A DNA stretch of 64,000 bases from Clostridia bacterium (GTDB taxonomy: Bacteria > Bacillota_A > Clostridia > TANB77 > CAG-508). Positions 39,834 to 50,647 of this stretch are shown piece by piece. The position numbers and the translations under genes are program-made. Below the pieces are notes generated by a model. The model was not told the origin of the DNA. It made no database searches and saw only the letters and a program-made list of their open reading frames with translations. Location: assembly GCA_017475185.1 (NCBI GenBank), contig JAFVGB010000010.1, positions 62,001-126,000 on the forward strand, read 5' to 3'. Within the stretch, counting starts at the first letter, position 1, and each line of letters opens with the position of its first letter.

Positions 39834-41903
39834 ATGCAAAAAATTGGAGAATTTGTGGTAAAACACAGAAAAATAATACTTATAATTTCAATAATATTGT
39901 TGATTCCATCAATTATAGGTTATAAAGCAACGAGAATTAATTATGATATTTTAACATATTTGCCAGGAGATATCAAAACAATTCAAGGGCAAAATATATT
40001 ATCAGAAGATTTTGATATGGGGGCATATTCAATTGTAGTGCTAAAAAATATGCCTGCTAAGGATATTTTAAAACTAGAAAATAAAATTAAAAAGGAAATT
40101 GATAATGTTCAGTTATGTGCAAGTATAGCTGATGTGACAGGAGAAGAATTTCCGATAGAAATGTTACCGGATGAGGTAACTAATAGAGTTTATAAAAATG
40201 AAGAAACTTTATTATTAGTTACATTTACTGATGCAATATCATCAGATGAAACAATGTTATCAATTCAAAAGTTGAGAGATATTACGGATGAAAGATGCAT
40301 GATAAGCGGAATGTCAGCTACATTACTAGATACTAGAAATTTATCAGAATCTGAAATTACAATTTATGTTGTAATAGCTGTTATACTCTGTTTATTAATC
40401 TTAACATTATCTTTAGATTCGTTTGTAGCGCCAGTATTATTGTTATTAAATATAGGATTTGCAATTTTATATAACATGGGAACAAACATTTTTCTTGGAG
40501 AAATATCATATATAACTAAAGCTATAAGTGCAGTTCTGCAGCTTGGTGTCACAATGGATTTTGCAATATTTTTATATCATAGCTTTATTTCTGAAAAGGA
40601 ACAATGTGCAGATACTAATAAGGCAATGGCAACAGCAATTGGAAAAACTCTGGTATCAGTACTTGGAAGTTCACTTACAACGTTTGCAGGTTTTATTGCA
40701 TTATGTAGTATGGATTTAACACTTGGAAAAGATATTGGGATTGTTATGGCAAAGGGAATAGTATTTGGGTTAATTTGTGTAGTTACTGTATTGCCGTCTT
40801 TGATTTTAGCATGCAATAATCTAATAGAAAAAACGAAACATAAAGTTTTAATGCCGAAATTTACAAGATTATCAAATTTTATTATAAAACATCATATAAT
40901 TTTTGTACTATTATTCATTGTTGTTTTACCATTTGCTTTTTATGGATATAAAAATACAGAAGTTTATTACAAACTAGATGCTTCTTTACCAGAAGATTTA
41001 CCTAGTGTTTCTGCTAACACTGAAGTAAAAGATACATTTAAAATTGTTTCTCCTGAATTATTATTAGTAAATAGTAACCTAAGTAATGATGAAATAAATA
41101 AGATGATAAGTGAAATTGAAACAGTAGATGGAATTGATTGGGTATTAGGTATGTCAAAACTTGAAAATGCAGGAGTACCAGATGAAATGATTCCATCAGA
41201 AGTGACTAGTAAAGTGCAGAACGATAAATATAAAGTAATAGTTATCAACTCATTATATGAAATGGCAACACCGGAAATTAATGAACAAATTAAAGCTATA
41301 AATAACATAATACAAAAATATGACCAAAACGCAATTTTAGCTGGGGAAGGTCCACTAATGAATGATTTGGTAACAGTTTCAGATCATGATTTTAATAGTG
41401 TAAATATTGTTTCAATAGTTGTAATATTTATATTAATGTTTTTTGTTTTAAAATCAATATCTTTACCTGTAATTTTAATAGCTGTAATAGAATTTGCAAT
41501 ATTCATCAATATGGGAATTCCATACTACACAAAAACAGTACTACCTTTTGTATCATCAATTGTAATTGGAACAATTCAATTAGGTGCAACAATAGACTAT
41601 GCAATTTTAATTACGACTAAATATATAGAAAAAAGAAAAGAAGGTATTACTAAAAAAGAAGCTGTTCAATATGCTCTGACAACATCAATAAGCTCAATTT
41701 TTGTAAGCGGATTATGCTTCTTTGCAGCTACTTTTGGCGTAGGGGTATATTCAAAAATTGAAATGATAAGCTCTTTATGTACTTTAATGGCAAGAGGGGC
41801 AATAGTAAGTATGTTTATAGTAGTATTAATATTGCCAGCATTTTTAATGCTATTAGATAAAATTGTTTGCAAAACAACAATAGGAATGAAAAGATGTAAA
41901 TAG
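39834..41903 (+). CDS. MMPL/RND-family exporter
   Basis: A 689-residue membrane transporter with the RND half-repeat plan. TM1 lies near 13-32 and an outside loop runs to about 175. Five helices follow, containing LGVTMDFAIFLYHSF. The second half starts near 360 with the same order and IQLGATIDYAILITTKY. The conserved (G)x(T)xDYAIxL step in TM4 and TM10 carries the proton-relay Asp. Family members export lipids or drugs. The ATG at 39834 follows AAAGGAGA; the longer frame would start inside operator O3. It is followed by a coiled-coil exported protein. Confidence 0.87.
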   Translation: MQKIGEFVVKHRKIILIISIILLIPSIIGYKATRINYDILTYLPGDIKTIQGQNILSEDFDMGAYSIVVLKNMPAKDILKLENKIKKEIDNVQLCASIADVTGEEFPIEMLPDEVTNRVYKNEETLLLVTFTDAISSDETMLSIQKLRDITDERCMISGMSATLLDTRNLSESEITIYVVIAVILCLLILTLSLDSFVAPVLLLLNIGFAILYNMGTNIFLGEISYITKAISAVLQLGVTMDFAIFLYHSFISEKEQCADTNKAMATAIGKTLVSVLGSSLTTFAGFIALCSMDLTLGKDIGIVMAKGIVFGLICVVTVLPSLILACNNLIEKTKHKVLMPKFTRLSNFIIKHHIIFVLLFIVVLPFAFYGYKNTEVYYKLDASLPEDLPSVSANTEVKDTFKIVSPELLLVNSNLSNDEINKMISEIETVDGIDWVLGMSKLENAGVPDEMIPSEVTSKVQNDKYKVIVINSLYEMATPEINEQIKAINNIIQKYDQNAILAGEGPLMNDLVTVSDHDFNSVNIVSIVVIFILMFFVLKSISLPVILIAVIEFAIFINMGIPYYTKTVLPFVSSIVIGTIQLGATIDYAILITTKYIEKRKEGITKKEAVQYALTTSISSIFVSGLCFFAATFGVGVYSKIEMISSLCTLMARGAIVSMFIVVLILPAFLMLLDKIVCKTTIGMKRCK

Positions 41904-41904
41904 A

Positions 41905-41937
41905 TGAAACAATTCGGAACGGATTTAAATTGTTTCA
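41905..41937. repeat. Conserved-loop hairpin element, copy 3
   Basis: TGAAACAATT and AATTGTTTCA arms enclose a loop containing GGAACGGATT. It lies between the MMPL gene and the following coiled-coil protein gene, where it could reduce read-through. Confidence 0.6.
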
Positions 41938-41957
41938 ACAAATTGGGAGGTAAAAAA

Positions 41958-44246
41958 ATGAATGAATTTGTAAAAAAAACAATAGCCAGTTTTATGGTGG
42001 GGATTGTAACATTATATACATTACCAGTTTATGCTATGGCAAGTAGTGAAAGTGTGTATTCGAAATTAAAAGCAAATGGTGAAAATTATCAAACTATTGT
42101 AACTACTAAGGAAAATGAAGAAGTTAAACAAGAAAATATAAAAAAAGAATTACCAATAGAAACAAAAATAACATATAAATTAAACGGAGGAGATATTTCA
42201 GCTGAAGATTTAGTAGGGAAAAGTGGTAAAGTATCCATAAAAATTGAATATATAAATAAATCATGTAAAACTGTATCTGTAAATGGAACTAATCAAAATA
42301 TGTATACACCATTCATAGTTGCGGTTGGAACAATCATTGATAATGAAAATAATAAAAATATTGAAGTAAAAAATGGAAAAATAATTGAAAATGGTGGTAA
42401 ATCTATTGTGGTAGGTGTTGTTATGCCAGGATTAAAGGATAGTTTGAGTTTAACAGGAGAATTAGAAAATATAGAAATACCAAGTAGTATAGAAATAACC
42501 ATGGATTCTGAAAATTTTGAAATGAAGAATATAGTTTCATATTCATCACCAAAATTATTAGATAAAGATATAAATTGGAATAAATTTGATAATTTATTTA
42601 GTTCTGCAAATTTATTACAAAATTCTGCAAATCAATTAGAAGATGGTGCAAATGAATTGGCGAAGGGTACAAATACTTTAAAAGAAGGTGCAACAACTTT
42701 AGCAGATGGCATAGCATCAGCTTATGATGGAAGTAGTAAAATTAAAAATCAAGTTTCAAATTCAATTAAAAACATTGATAATGATAATACAAAAGCTTTA
42801 ACAGAAAAAACATTAAATATAATATCTAAACAAGCATCTAATTTAGCAGTTGAAAGTGTAAAAACACAACTTAATACCATAGGAGCAAATGCTGCAAATG
42901 CTGCTTCAGATTCTATAAAAGATAATTTAAATACAATAGGAGAAAATGCTAGTACTCAAGCTGTTAAAAATATAAAAAGTAAAGAAAATATAATAGCAAG
43001 TCAAGCTGAGCAAGCAGCTAAAAATACAATGCCATCTATGGAAAAAGAATTATTTGAAAAAATAAAAAAGTATGTGCTAGCTAATCAAGCAAGTCTTATT
43101 CCAGCTGATAAAGTCAGAGAATCAGCAGAAAATGCTATAAATAATAATGCAACAAAAGTTGTGACAGATTCTGCAACAGCGGGAGTTAAGGCAGCATCAG
43201 AAATTGCTGAAAAGTCAATTAACTCAATTCAGGCAAATTCAGATGAAATCGGTGTGGATATTTCAAATATTTCAATTAATATAGATTATGAAAGTGTATT
43301 AAATAAGAACAGTAAATATGCAAATTTATCAAAAGAAGAAAAGGAATTAGTAAAATCTGTGTTAGAAGAAACTACAAAAACAGTTAAGAACGAAGCAGAA
43401 AAACAAGCAAAAACAGCTGCAAATAATGCGGCACAAAAAGCAACAAAAAAAGCAGAAACTAGTGCAAAACTATCAGCACAAAATGCAATTCAGCAAATAG
43501 CAGCAAGTGCAGCAGGTATAGCTGCTAAGACAGCTGCAACAGAAGTTACAACTAACATGATAGGAACAGCTGTAAATGCAGGAGTACAAGAATCTATGAA
43601 TCAATTAATGAAAAATTTAGCAAATAATTCTTCTATTTTAGAAAATGCAATCCTACCATATGTTGGAAAAATTGCAAATCAAACAGCCAAATCAGTTGCT
43701 GAAACAGTTGCAAGTCAGACTGCACAAGCAACAGCTACACAAGTGGCTGAAAGTGTTGCAAGCAAAACGGCTCAATCTGTTGCAATTCAAGTAACAGCAA
43801 ATGTTGCAGAAAATACAGCTAAAACAGTAGCAGATGAAGTAGCAGATGAAGTAAAGGCAAGTGCTATGACACAAATAAAAGCTCAAATGACTACTTTATT
43901 AAATGAAGGAATGATTCCATTAACATCAGGGTTAGAAAAAATGAATAATGGTGCAAAAGCTTTAAATACAGGAGCAAAACAGTTAGAGGAAGGAAGTAAA
44001 GCTATTGCAGAAGGAATGCACAAATTTAATAATGAAGGAATTAAAAAAATTGTCAAAATAATAAATATTGATTTTGGAAATCTAGTAGAAAGAGGAAAAA
44101 AATTAGAACAATTATCTAAAGAATATGAATCATTTTCAAGCGAAGGAAAGCAAGAAAACGTAAAATTTATATCAATAATAGATTCTGTTAGAACAAGCCA
44201 AAAGGAAGAAGATAAACAAGAAATAAATATAGATGAGAAAAAATAG
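41958..44246 (+). CDS. Exported coiled-coil protein partnered with the MMPL exporter
   Basis: A 762-residue protein with an N-terminal signal segment (residues 1-32, ending VYAMASS), a beta-rich domain to about 190, and then a very long Ala-rich helical region with YhgE/Pip-like heptads (LQNSANQLEDGANELAKGTNTLKEGA, here split as several units of about seven residues). The same heptads return near 640-700. There is no C-terminal anchor. Similar proteins are commonly encoded next to MMPL transporters and may act as their outside partner. The ATG at 41958 follows GGGAGG. The longer frame starts in the hairpin element. Confidence 0.72.
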   Translation: MNEFVKKTIASFMVGIVTLYTLPVYAMASSESVYSKLKANGENYQTIVTTKENEEVKQENIKKELPIETKITYKLNGGDISAEDLVGKSGKVSIKIEYINKSCKTVSVNGTNQNMYTPFIVAVGTIIDNENNKNIEVKNGKIIENGGKSIVVGVVMPGLKDSLSLTGELENIEIPSSIEITMDSENFEMKNIVSYSSPKLLDKDINWNKFDNLFSSANLLQNSANQLEDGANELAKGTNTLKEGATTLADGIASAYDGSSKIKNQVSNSIKNIDNDNTKALTEKTLNIISKQASNLAVESVKTQLNTIGANAANAASDSIKDNLNTIGENASTQAVKNIKSKENIIASQAEQAAKNTMPSMEKELFEKIKKYVLANQASLIPADKVRESAENAINNNATKVVTDSATAGVKAASEIAEKSINSIQANSDEIGVDISNISINIDYESVLNKNSKYANLSKEEKELVKSVLEETTKTVKNEAEKQAKTAANNAAQKATKKAETSAKLSAQNAIQQIAASAAGIAAKTAATEVTTNMIGTAVNAGVQESMNQLMKNLANNSSILENAILPYVGKIANQTAKSVAETVASQTAQATATQVAESVASKTAQSVAIQVTANVAENTAKTVADEVADEVKASAMTQIKAQMTTLLNEGMIPLTSGLEKMNNGAKALNTGAKQLEEGSKAIAEGMHKFNNEGIKKIVKIINIDFGNLVERGKKLEQLSKEYESFSSEGKQENVKFISIIDSVRTSQKEEDKQEINIDEKK

Positions 44247-44255
44247 AATATTTTT

Positions 44256-44288
44256 AAAAGCAAGTGTTGCCATGCACTTGCTTTTATG
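44256..44288 (+). terminator. Rho-independent terminator
   Basis: AAAAGCAAGTG / CACTTGCTTTT arms with an 8-base loop, ending the MMPL operon. Confidence 0.8.
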
Positions 44289-44368
44289 ATATTATGACCT
44301 AAACAGGAAGAATAAAGACTTAAGTATAAGCTCTTATTTTCCAAAAACAAAAAGGAGATAAATTACAA

Positions 44369-47104
44369 ATGTCAAGATTATTAGTGGTAGACGGTAACAG
44401 CATAATGAATAGGGCTTTCTATGGAATTATGGGTAGTAAAATGCTTATGACAAAAGATGGAACATATACAAATGCTGTTTATGGATTTTTAGCAATTATT
44501 TTTAAGGTAATAGATGATTTAAAACCAGATTATATGGCAGTTGCATTTGATTTAAAAGCACCAACAGCAAGACATAAAGCCTTTGAAGGATATAAAGCTA
44601 ATCGACATGGCATGCCTGATGAATTAGCAGCGCAAATGCCAATTATAAAAGATGTTTTAAGAGCCATGAATATAACTATAATTGAAAAAGAAGGATATGA
44701 AGCTGATGATGTTTTAGGTACATTGGCAAAAACAGGAGAAAATGAAGGTGTTGAAGTTACAATACTTTCAGGAGATAGAGATACATTTCAATTAGCAACT
44801 GATAAAGTTACAATCAGAATACCAAGAACTAAAGCTGGTAAAACAGAAGAAGATAATTTTGATAGACAAAAAGTTATTGAAACATATGGGGTTGAACCTA
44901 AACAATTAATTGAAGTTAAAGGTTTAATGGGCGATACATCTGATAATATCCCAGGAGTTCCTGGTGTTGGAGAAAAAACAGCTTTAAATTTAATTAAAGA
45001 ATATAAAACTATTGATAATTTATATAAATGCTTAGATGATGGAACTGCTATATCTGTAAAAGGAAAAATGAAAGAAAAGATTACAGAAAATAAGGAATTA
45101 GCAGAACTTTCAAGATTTTTAGGTACTATTAATGTTGAGGTTCCAATTGAAGAAAAAATTGAAGACTTAAAAATTAAAGAATGGAATAATGAAGAAGTTT
45201 TAAATATATTTAAAGAATTAAATTTTAATAGATTTATAGATAGATTTAATTTAAACGATTTTCAAGATAAAAAAGAAACAGAAAGTTTATTTAATATAGT
45301 AGATGTTAATAATATAAATGAAGTAATAAATATTGTAAAAAATCAGAAAAAGCTTATTTATTATTTTGGAAAAAAATTGGAAAAACAGAGTAAAAATATT
45401 ATAAAAAAGCAAATAAAATCAATAAATGTTTTTAATATAGAATCTAAAGAAGTATATTACATAAAAATTAATGATTTGGAAATGTTTATAAATCAATTTA
45501 GAGAAATATTTGAAGACATTGATATTGATAAAATAGGTTTTTCAATGAATGAAGATTATGTTTTATTAAAAGAAAATAATGTAAAACTTAGCAATATAGT
45601 ATATGATGCAGAAATTGCAGGATATGTACTAAATCCAACTGGTAAACCAACAATGCAAAATTTAGCATCTGAATATTTAAATATCGATATAGAAGAATTT
45701 GTTGCTAATAATAGTGATTCAACTAAAGAAGAAAAGCAAAATGAACAAATAAATTTATTTGATAACATGTCAGGTTCGAATACAACAGAAGAAATTGATT
45801 TAGATAAATATCAAAATGCTTTGTATTCATATTGTATAGGACAATTGCAAGAACCAACTTTGAAAAAATTACAAGAAATAAATAGCTTAGAATTATTTAA
45901 TAATATAGAAATGCCATTGGTAGAAGTATTAGCACAAATGCAAGTTAATGGAATGTATGTAGATAGAAATGAATTAATTGAAATTGGCGATAAATTAAAA
46001 AGCGATTTAGATGTTTTAACTAAAGAAATACACGAGTTAGCAGATGAAGATTTTAATATTAATTCAACACAGCAACTTGGTAAAATACTTTTTGAAAAAT
46101 TGAATTTACCAGTTATAAAAAAGACAAAAACTGGATATTCAACAGATGTAGATATATTGGAAAAATTAAAAAAACATCATCCTATTATTGAAAAAATATT
46201 AGAATATAGAAGTTTAATGAAATTGAATTCAACTTATGTAGAAGGATTGCTACCATATATAAACGAAAAAGATAATAGAATACACTCATTTTTCCATCAA
46301 ACAATAACTGCAACAGGAAGAATAAGTTCAACAGAACCTAATCTACAAAACATTCCAACAAGAATAGAGCTTGGAAAAACATTAAGAAAGGTATTTAAAC
46401 CTAAAGAAGGATATATATATATTGATGCAGATTATTCACAAGTTGAATTAAGGGTGTTAGCTCATATTTCTAAAGATGAAAATATGATGCATGCTTTCTT
46501 GAATGATGAAGATGTACATAAACAAGCAGCTTCAAAGGTCTTAGGAATTCCAATTGAAGAAGTAACAAAGGAACAGCGTTCGTCAGCCAAAGCAGTTAAT
46601 TTTGGAATTGTATATGGAATTAGTGATTTTGGATTGTCTGAACAACTTGGAATTAGCAGAAAAGAAGCCAAAAATTATATTGAACAATATTTAGAAAAAT
46701 ACAGTGGAATTAAAAAGTTTATGGATGATATTGTTGAAGAAGCTAAGAAAAATGGTTATGTAGAAACATTATTCCATAGAAGAAGATACATTCCAGAACT
46801 TGCTTCAAATAATTATATGGTAAGACAATTTGGGGCGAGAGCTGCTATGAATACTCCAATTCAAGGAACAGCAGCAGATATTATGAAAATAGCAATGATT
46901 AATGTATTCAATAAATTAAAAGCAGAAAAATATGATGCAGACTTAGTTTTACAAGTACATGATGAACTTATTATAGAATGTAAAATAGAACAAAAAGATG
47001 AGGTATCTAAATTGTTAAAAGAAAATATGGAAGATGCTATTTGTATGAATGTCCCATTAAAAGTTGAAACTTCAGAGGCTTATAATTGGTATGAAGCAAA
47101 ATAA
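44369..47104 (+). CDS. polA: DNA polymerase I
   Basis: A 911-residue repair and primer-replacement polymerase. Residues 1-290 form the 5' nuclease (LVVDGNSIMNRAFYG, YEADDVLGTL, GDRDTFQL, GDTSDNIPGVPGVGEKTA). Residues about 300-495 correspond to the 3'-5' exonuclease fold but lack the DxE metal site, as in Bacillus, so proofreading is not expected. The polymerase follows with motif A DADYSQVELR, motif B RSSAKAVNFGIVYG and motif C VHDELIIE. It is followed 27 bases later by a lytic transglycosylase, probably by chance co-transcription. Confidence 0.96.
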   Translation: MSRLLVVDGNSIMNRAFYGIMGSKMLMTKDGTYTNAVYGFLAIIFKVIDDLKPDYMAVAFDLKAPTARHKAFEGYKANRHGMPDELAAQMPIIKDVLRAMNITIIEKEGYEADDVLGTLAKTGENEGVEVTILSGDRDTFQLATDKVTIRIPRTKAGKTEEDNFDRQKVIETYGVEPKQLIEVKGLMGDTSDNIPGVPGVGEKTALNLIKEYKTIDNLYKCLDDGTAISVKGKMKEKITENKELAELSRFLGTINVEVPIEEKIEDLKIKEWNNEEVLNIFKELNFNRFIDRFNLNDFQDKKETESLFNIVDVNNINEVINIVKNQKKLIYYFGKKLEKQSKNIIKKQIKSINVFNIESKEVYYIKINDLEMFINQFREIFEDIDIDKIGFSMNEDYVLLKENNVKLSNIVYDAEIAGYVLNPTGKPTMQNLASEYLNIDIEEFVANNSDSTKEEKQNEQINLFDNMSGSNTTEEIDLDKYQNALYSYCIGQLQEPTLKKLQEINSLELFNNIEMPLVEVLAQMQVNGMYVDRNELIEIGDKLKSDLDVLTKEIHELADEDFNINSTQQLGKILFEKLNLPVIKKTKTGYSTDVDILEKLKKHHPIIEKILEYRSLMKLNSTYVEGLLPYINEKDNRIHSFFHQTITATGRISSTEPNLQNIPTRIELGKTLRKVFKPKEGYIYIDADYSQVELRVLAHISKDENMMHAFLNDEDVHKQAASKVLGIPIEEVTKEQRSSAKAVNFGIVYGISDFGLSEQLGISRKEAKNYIEQYLEKYSGIKKFMDDIVEEAKKNGYVETLFHRRRYIPELASNNYMVRQFGARAAMNTPIQGTAADIMKIAMINVFNKLKAEKYDADLVLQVHDELIIECKIEQKDEVSKLLKENMEDAICMNVPLKVETSEAYNWYEAK

Positions 47105-47131
47105 CAAAAGATTTTGATAAAGGAGAGATTT

Positions 47132-47701
47132 ATGCGAACAAGGTTTACAGTTAAATTAATAATATCAATTGCTATAATTTTATTAGTGATATTATTATTT
47201 AAAATATTCAATGTTTATAATTTAATACAAAAGCAATTTTATAGGCAAGAATATTCAGAATATGTAAATAAATATGCAGTAATGAATGAAATTGATCCTA
47301 TGTGGATATATGCTATAATAAAAGTCGAAAGCAATTTTAATTCTAATGCAACTTCAGCAAGCGGAGCAAAAGGGCTAATGCAACTTATGGATAGCACAGC
47401 AGCTGATATAGCTAAAGAATTAAACATAGAAAATTATAATCCAAATATGTTATATGACCCAGAACTAAATATTATGTTAGGAGCTAAATATTTTGATAAA
47501 TTACTGGCTAAATATAATGAAAATTATTATTTGGCAATTGCAGCATATAATGGTGGAATTGGTAATGTTGATGATTGGATAAATAAAGGAATTATAAGTA
47601 AAGATGGTTCAAATATAGAAAATATTCCATATAAAGAAACGAATATGTATGTAAGAAAAACTGTTAATGCACATAGGGTTTATGTAGAACTTTATGTTTA
47701 A
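47132..47701 (+). CDS. Membrane-anchored lytic transglycosylase (SLT family)
   Basis: A 189-residue protein with an N-terminal membrane helix (8-32) and an SLT/lysozyme-like domain. The catalytic Glu lies in IIKVESNFN, followed by ASGAKGLMQLM and AIAAYNGGIGNV, the conserved motifs of family 1 transglycosylases. It would cut peptidoglycan glycan strands outside the membrane. The ATG at 47132 follows AAAGGAGAG. Firmicutes often place this gene beside coaE and polA. Confidence 0.88.
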   Translation: MRTRFTVKLIISIAIILLVILLFKIFNVYNLIQKQFYRQEYSEYVNKYAVMNEIDPMWIYAIIKVESNFNSNATSASGAKGLMQLMDSTAADIAKELNIENYNPNMLYDPELNIMLGAKYFDKLLAKYNENYYLAIAAYNGGIGNVDDWINKGIISKDGSNIENIPYKETNMYVRKTVNAHRVYVELYV

Positions 47702-47725
47702 TAAAAATAAAAAGGAGGAAAAAAT

Positions 47726-48724
47726 ATGTCAGTATTAGTAACAGGTGGTGCTGGTTACATAGGAAGCCACACAGTAGTTGAATTATTAGAAAGAGGAGAA
47801 AAAATAATTATTGTTGATAATTTCAGTAATAGTAAACCAGAAATGTTAGACAAAATTAAAGAGATTACAAATAAGGATTTTAAATTTTATGAAGTTGATT
47901 TATTAGATAAAGAAAATTTAGATAAAGTATTTGAAGAAAATCCTGATATAGACTCAGTAATTCATTTCGCTGGATTAAAAGCAGTAGGTGAGTCTGTTGC
48001 AAAACCTATTGAATATTATCATAACAATATTACAGGAACTTTAGTTTTACTAGATATTATGAAAAAGCATAATTGTAAAAAAATAGTGTTTAGTTCATCA
48101 GCAACTGTATATGGAAACCCTAAAACAGTTCCTATAAGAGAAGATTTTCCATTATCAACTACAAATCCATATGGAAGTACAAAATTAATGATAGAACAAA
48201 TTTTAAATGATGTATATATATCAGATAATGAGTGGAGTGTAATTTTACTTAGATATTTTAACCCAATAGGAGCACATGAAAGCGGATTAATAGGAGAAAG
48301 CCCAAATGGAATACCAAATAATTTAATGCCATATATAAATCAAGTTGCATGTGGAAAATTGGAATATTTAAGAGTATTTGGAAATGATTACGATACTGTT
48401 GACGGAACAGGTGTAAGAGATTACATACATGTTGTTGATTTGGCACAAGGTCATTTAAAAGCACTAGATAAAGCTAGAAAATTTACAGGTGTTGAAGCAT
48501 ACAATTTAGGAACTGGAACAGGATATTCAGTTTTACAAATTGTTAAAGCTTTTGAGGATGCAACAGGAGTAGAAGTAAAATATAAAATTGTTGAAAGAAG
48601 ACCAGGAGATATTGCAACATGTTATGCAGATCCAAGCAAAGCAAAAAGAGATTTAGATTGGGAAGCTAAAAAAGGAATAGAAGATATGTGTAAAGATTCA
48701 TGGAGATTTACTTCAAGTAATTAA
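47726..48724 (+). CDS. galE: UDP-glucose 4-epimerase
   Basis: A 332-residue SDR enzyme interconverting UDP-glucose and UDP-galactose (or the GlcNAc pair). The NAD-binding [12 protein letters not shown] is at 5-16. The catalytic SSSATVYG and YGSTKLMIE (Tyr-xxx-Lys) follow, with [14 protein letters not shown] and [11 protein letters not shown] near the substrate site. Length is typical. The ribosome site is AAAGGAGG. It supplies sugar nucleotides for envelope glycans. Confidence 0.93.
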   Translation: MSVLVTGGAGYIGSHTVVELLERGEKIIIVDNFSNSKPEMLDKIKEITNKDFKFYEVDLLDKENLDKVFEENPDIDSVIHFAGLKAVGESVAKPIEYYHNNITGTLVLLDIMKKHNCKKIVFSSSATVYGNPKTVPIREDFPLSTTNPYGSTKLMIEQILNDVYISDNEWSVILLRYFNPIGAHESGLIGESPNGIPNNLMPYINQVACGKLEYLRVFGNDYDTVDGTGVRDYIHVVDLAQGHLKALDKARKFTGVEAYNLGTGTGYSVLQIVKAFEDATGVEVKYKIVERRPGDIATCYADPSKAKRDLDWEAKKGIEDMCKDSWRFTSSN

Positions 48725-48738
48725 GATAAAAAAGATAA

Positions 48739-48772
48739 TAAAAAAGCTCTTCATTTATGAAGAGCTTTTTTA
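48739..48772. terminator. Bidirectional terminator
   Basis: AAAAAGCTCTTCA / TGAAGAGCTTTTT arms with a 4-base loop and runs of A and T on either side, between galE and a convergent gene. Confidence 0.88.
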
Positions 48773-48785
48773 TTGTTATTAATAA

Positions 48786-50459
48786 TTATGCAGCGTCATC
48801 TTTTTTAGTTTCAGTTTTTGCATCTGTTTTTGTTTCGTCAGTATTTTTTTCTTCAGTTACTTCTGTTTTTGTTTCTTTATAGATATCTTCAGCTTTTACT
48901 GTAACACCAATAGATTTTAATCTGTTTGGTAAAATTTCAGAAGCTTTTTTCAATATTTTTTGCAATTCTGTTTCAATTTCTTTATTAGATAATTTTAAAA
49001 CATCAACTGAATTTTTAGATGTTAATTCAGGGATTGAAACATCTCCATATTCAACTTTTCCATCAAATTTGATTTCAACAGATTCTTTTCCATATTTTCC
49101 AGAAATTGTTCCATTGATTTCAACAGGTTCTTTTTTATAGTTACCTTTTGTAGAAATATCAATTGTAGCACTTACGCTTGCTAGAGGAACATTAGCTTTT
49201 ACAAGAATTTTTGATTCATCATCTTTATTAATTAATTCATAATCTATTGTTCCTAAAGATGTTCCTGATACTTTTATAGTAACTGTTCCAGCTCTTTCTT
49301 CTTTTGAATTTTTAGTATATTCATCAACAGCTGTCATGTATGCTTTACCATTATTATATAATGTGTAAATGTTTTTAGATTTTGCATATTCGATAGAGAA
49401 TAAAGTTTCTTTATCATCTTTTTTCTCAACATCTTCAATTAAATTTACATCAATTCTAACTGGTTCATTTTTTTCAGAGTAAACAGCGATTTGAACAGCT
49501 GAGTCTTTTTCATCTTTAATGCTTTCTAATTCAGATAATAAACTATCTAAAATTTGATTAATATAATCTTTTACATCACTTTCACTAATTTTCTTTTGAC
49601 CAGCGTTTTCTAATACTAGGTTTATTTTATCAGTAATTATTCTAGAAATAACAGAATCATCTTTAACTGTTTTTGATAAATCTTCAGCAAATTTATAAGC
49701 ATCTGCTCCTGTTAAAGTTAAGTAATATCCAGTTGTTTTTGTTTTAGAATCATCAACAGAAACTTCTACGTTTTTCTCTGATGAATAACAATCTTTAGAT
49801 ATTAATTTTGATAAAATATTTCCATATGTATCATCAAAGTGTTTTAAATCTTCATCTGAAACATATAGTAATTCATATGGATCAACATTTGAACCAGATA
49901 AAGCTTTTTCAAGTAATTCTAAATCTGAACTACTGAATTCTTTTGAATTGCTTTTCTTTAAGTATTCTACTAAATCTTCAGCAGATACAGAAAGATACTT
50001 ATCATATAAATCTTTACATCCTACACCAAATTTTGAGTCATTAGAAACTAAATCTAAAGTTAAAATTTCTGAATTATTTGTTGAATATAATCCAACTTTG
50101 TTTTGTGTTTTCTTTCCAGATATATCAGCACTTGATTCTAATTTTATTTTACTTTTGTTAATTGTGTTTTGAATGTTAGAATCTAATTCAGATATATTTA
50201 ATTTAGCTGTCATATTAATATCACTCTTGTATGATTTACCAGACATTTCTTTGTAATCTTTTAGGAAATCTGAATAGTCAGAAAATTTTGCTCCGTCTAA
50301 GTTTAATGCTTTTTCGATTTGATTTTCCCAAACATCACCTGCTGGTTTCATGAAATTAAATAAATCTGTTTTAAACCATAAAAATGCAAATATACCTCCT
50401 AATAATGCTAATACAATTAGTACAATGACTATTGGTATTATAATTTTTTTTGCTTTCAT
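48786..50459 (-). CDS. Membrane-anchored extracytoplasmic protein of unknown function
   Basis: A 557-residue protein with one N-terminal membrane helix (about 5-27) and a large, Lys-, Ser- and Asp-rich outside domain. The C-terminus is a Lys/Thr/Glu/Asp-rich tail. There is no Cys in a lipobox. The outside part has alternating beta-strand patterns with short charged helices, and shows no catalytic motif. The ATG at 50459 has AAAGGAGG upstream; a longer frame reaching 50582 is AT-rich noise. I do not recognise a characterised family. It is monocistronic. Confidence 0.72.
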   Translation of the reverse strand: MKAKKIIIPIVIVLIVLALLGGIFAFLWFKTDLFNFMKPAGDVWENQIEKALNLDGAKFSDYSDFLKDYKEMSGKSYKSDINMTAKLNISELDSNIQNTINKSKIKLESSADISGKKTQNKVGLYSTNNSEILTLDLVSNDSKFGVGCKDLYDKYLSVSAEDLVEYLKKSNSKEFSSSDLELLEKALSGSNVDPYELLYVSDEDLKHFDDTYGNILSKLISKDCYSSEKNVEVSVDDSKTKTTGYYLTLTGADAYKFAEDLSKTVKDDSVISRIITDKINLVLENAGQKKISESDVKDYINQILDSLLSELESIKDEKDSAVQIAVYSEKNEPVRIDVNLIEDVEKKDDKETLFSIEYAKSKNIYTLYNNGKAYMTAVDEYTKNSKEERAGTVTIKVSGTSLGTIDYELINKDDESKILVKANVPLASVSATIDISTKGNYKKEPVEINGTISGKYGKESVEIKFDGKVEYGDVSIPELTSKNSVDVLKLSNKEIETELQKILKKASEILPNRLKSIGVTVKAEDIYKETKTEVTEEKNTDETKTDAKTETKKDDAA

Positions 50460-50647
50460 TAAAAAATCCTCCTTTAAAAATATTTCATTTATAATTATTA
50501 CATATTTAAAAATAAAATACAAGTGAATTATAAAAAAAATAATTGTAAAAATATTGAAAAATGGCGAAATTTGTATTGACATATAAATTTTTTAATGATA
50601 ATAATTAATTGACTAGTAAATATTAGCAATCTGGAGGATTAGAGTTT

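Noticed and set aside
41904..41957. Earlier start of the coiled-coil protein, and similar upward extensions before polA-region, dgt, recJ and acyl-CoA ligase genes
   Set aside because: The extra codons lie in hairpins, terminators or AT-rich gaps without ribosome sites; the downstream ATGs have strong ones and match family starts.
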